The notes under the pieces were generated by a model. It was given only the letters and a program-made list of their open reading frames with translations, was not told the DNA's origin and ran no database searches. This document shows, one piece after another, positions 62,784 to 64,000 of a DNA stretch of 64,000 bases; positions within the stretch are counted from its first letter, which is position 1; every line of letters starts with the position of its first letter. Both the position numbers and the translations under genes were made by a program. The DNA comes from Vespa crabro (Eukaryota > Arthropoda > Insecta > Hymenoptera > Vespidae): contig NC_060957.1 of the NCBI RefSeq assembly GCF_910589235.1, positions 14,450,367 through 14,514,366 on the forward strand, given 5' to 3'.

Positions 62784-64000
62784 TTATGCTATTACCAATG
62801 GCTCATCGTCTGAGAAACCTCTAATCACAGGGCTATCTTCCTCTTCTGCTGAGAAAAAGAATATCATATAATTTGTAAATGCTTTATACGATAAAGTAAA
62901 TCTCAAATTAGTAAAGTAAATAAATTCGATTTGATGGTAGTGTTATTACTCACCTAAACCATCCGTGGTACCAGGGAATGTTGCTTGACCTCGTCTCGTG
63001 TCGTAATGACTATTAGCAAATTGCGTGAAGCTATTAGACAATCTTCTGTGCCGTACAACAAAGTATGCTAACGCTGAGCCCAGAGCTACGACGAGCAAAC
63101 AAATTGGTATTGCGAAAGACAAGATGTTCGACGTATTCATAGTCACTGGCCATACTATATGTTTGAAACATATTATCGTTAGAAAAAAGAAAGGAAGAAA
63201 GTGTAAATTATAATGCATCATATCAATAAAGATTACCCGTTGGACTCTCTATACTTCGAGTTTCGCTCAATATACTTCGATATCCTTCTTCGGTAACCAA
63301 TCTAACTGCGAAAGTATATATTATATCTGATTTTGCATTTTTATATATATACGGTGGTTGATCAGCTTTAAAGATCTGTGTATTGGATTCATTTAATGTA
63401 CGTGAACCCTCCGCTACCAATATTTCGTAATGGTAATTTGTAATTATTGCCATGTTATCAGGTTGATGGTGCCAATACACAAGATAATTTCCTTCTTTGT
63501 ATAATACCTTTAATTGATGAGGTGGTAAAATTGGAGGTGCATGATAAATTACCGGTTGACTAGGTATAGTGTTTTTAACATCCGTTGCAATTACGACACG
63601 GTATATTCCACCATATCTTATCTTATTAAACGTGTGTTTCATAATTGATTCGCTTGTTGGCAATAGCGTTACAATTTTCGTTTTATTAAGCGTCAATTCT
63701 GTCAGTGTGATCTACGAAGAAAAAAGAAAATTTTCTTTCTTTCTTTCCTCCCCAGGCGAAAAACACGATTATTCAATTTATAAAGTAACTAGATAACTTA
63801 CCGTGTAACTGATCGGTTCATCAATCGTAGGACAGCTTGCGCTCCAAGATACGATGATGCTATCGCTTTTATTTGATACCTTAACCCTTTTTGGTGGTGC
63901 TCGTACGTTAAAATGAGTTGTAACAGCAACTGGCTGACTCAAGGGACCAGCTCCGTAATCCCCATTGACGCCAACTCCAAAGATGTATGACTCGCAAGCT
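62784..64000 (-). CDS. SORL1: SORL1 / SorLA sorting receptor, C-terminal part
   Basis: Four exons are visible: 63802 to the right edge, 63237-63711, 62954-63154 and 62784-62848 (or 62845). The ectodomain part is fibronectin type III (APPKRVKVSNKSDSIIVSWS, APPILPPHQLKVLYKEGNYL). A membrane segment ILSFAIPICLLVVALGSALA follows, then VVRHRRLSNSFTQFANSHYD. The cytoplasmic tail keeps the SORL1 signals: the retromer-binding FANSHY, an acidic cluster (EEEDSP) and the GGA-adaptor end GFSDDEPLVIA (human GFSDDVPMVIA). In the family this receptor shuttles cargo between endosome and Golgi. The Vps10 propeller and LDLR-type repeats are beyond the window. The last intron ends in a CAGCAG acceptor, giving DGLAEEEDSP or DGLEEEDSP. 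Confidence 0.93.

Overview
This is a gene-dense piece of an animal nuclear genome, most likely an insect and probably a hymenopteran (bee, wasp or ant). The intergenic DNA is AT-rich. Almost all genes are split by short introns of about 60-150 nt with GT-AG borders. The content includes insect-specific genes (SNMP1, a moody-type GPCR, two VPV-repeat cuticle-like proteins) and a SORL1-type receptor, a family that Drosophila lacks as far as I recall. There are no rRNA genes, CRISPR arrays, intact transposons or bacterial-style operons. All gene models were assembled by eye from reading frames, splice sites and remembered homologues. Phases were checked exon by exon.

Layout, left to right: the 5' part of TUG/ASPSCR1 (-), head-to-head with NAA60 (+); NUDCD1 (+); CMTR1 (-); ZC3H15/DFRP1 (-), head-to-head with EIF3E (+); the piRNA helicase Armitage/MOV10L1 (-) directly behind a small ANAPC16 gene (-), itself head-to-head with CDC27/APC3 (+); phosphotriesterase-related PTER (+); a Rab32/38-like GTPase (+); a moody/Tre1-family GPCR (-) separated by 6.3 kb from moody (+); SNMP1 (-); two divergent VPV-repeat secreted proteins (-/+); LPGAT1 (+); a 5 kb AT-rich stretch; and the 3' end of SORL1/SorLA (-), which runs off the right edge.

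The most unusual locus is 15.9-25.7 kb. The stop codon of ANAPC16 and the start codon of armitage are only 2 nt apart on the same strand, which suggests a dicistronic or exon-sharing transcript. About 1.1 kb upstream, on the other strand, starts CDC27, the subunit of the anaphase-promoting complex that lies next to APC16 in the complex. Two anaphase-promoting complex subunits may therefore share one promoter region, with a germline piRNA factor downstream.

Other points of interest are up to three GC-AG introns (one in armi, two in CDC27), a Rab32-like protein with His in place of the catalytic Gln, two stop-free introns of length 3n in NUDCD1, a NAGNAG acceptor in the SORL1 tail, and a Lys-Asp microsatellite inside armi.
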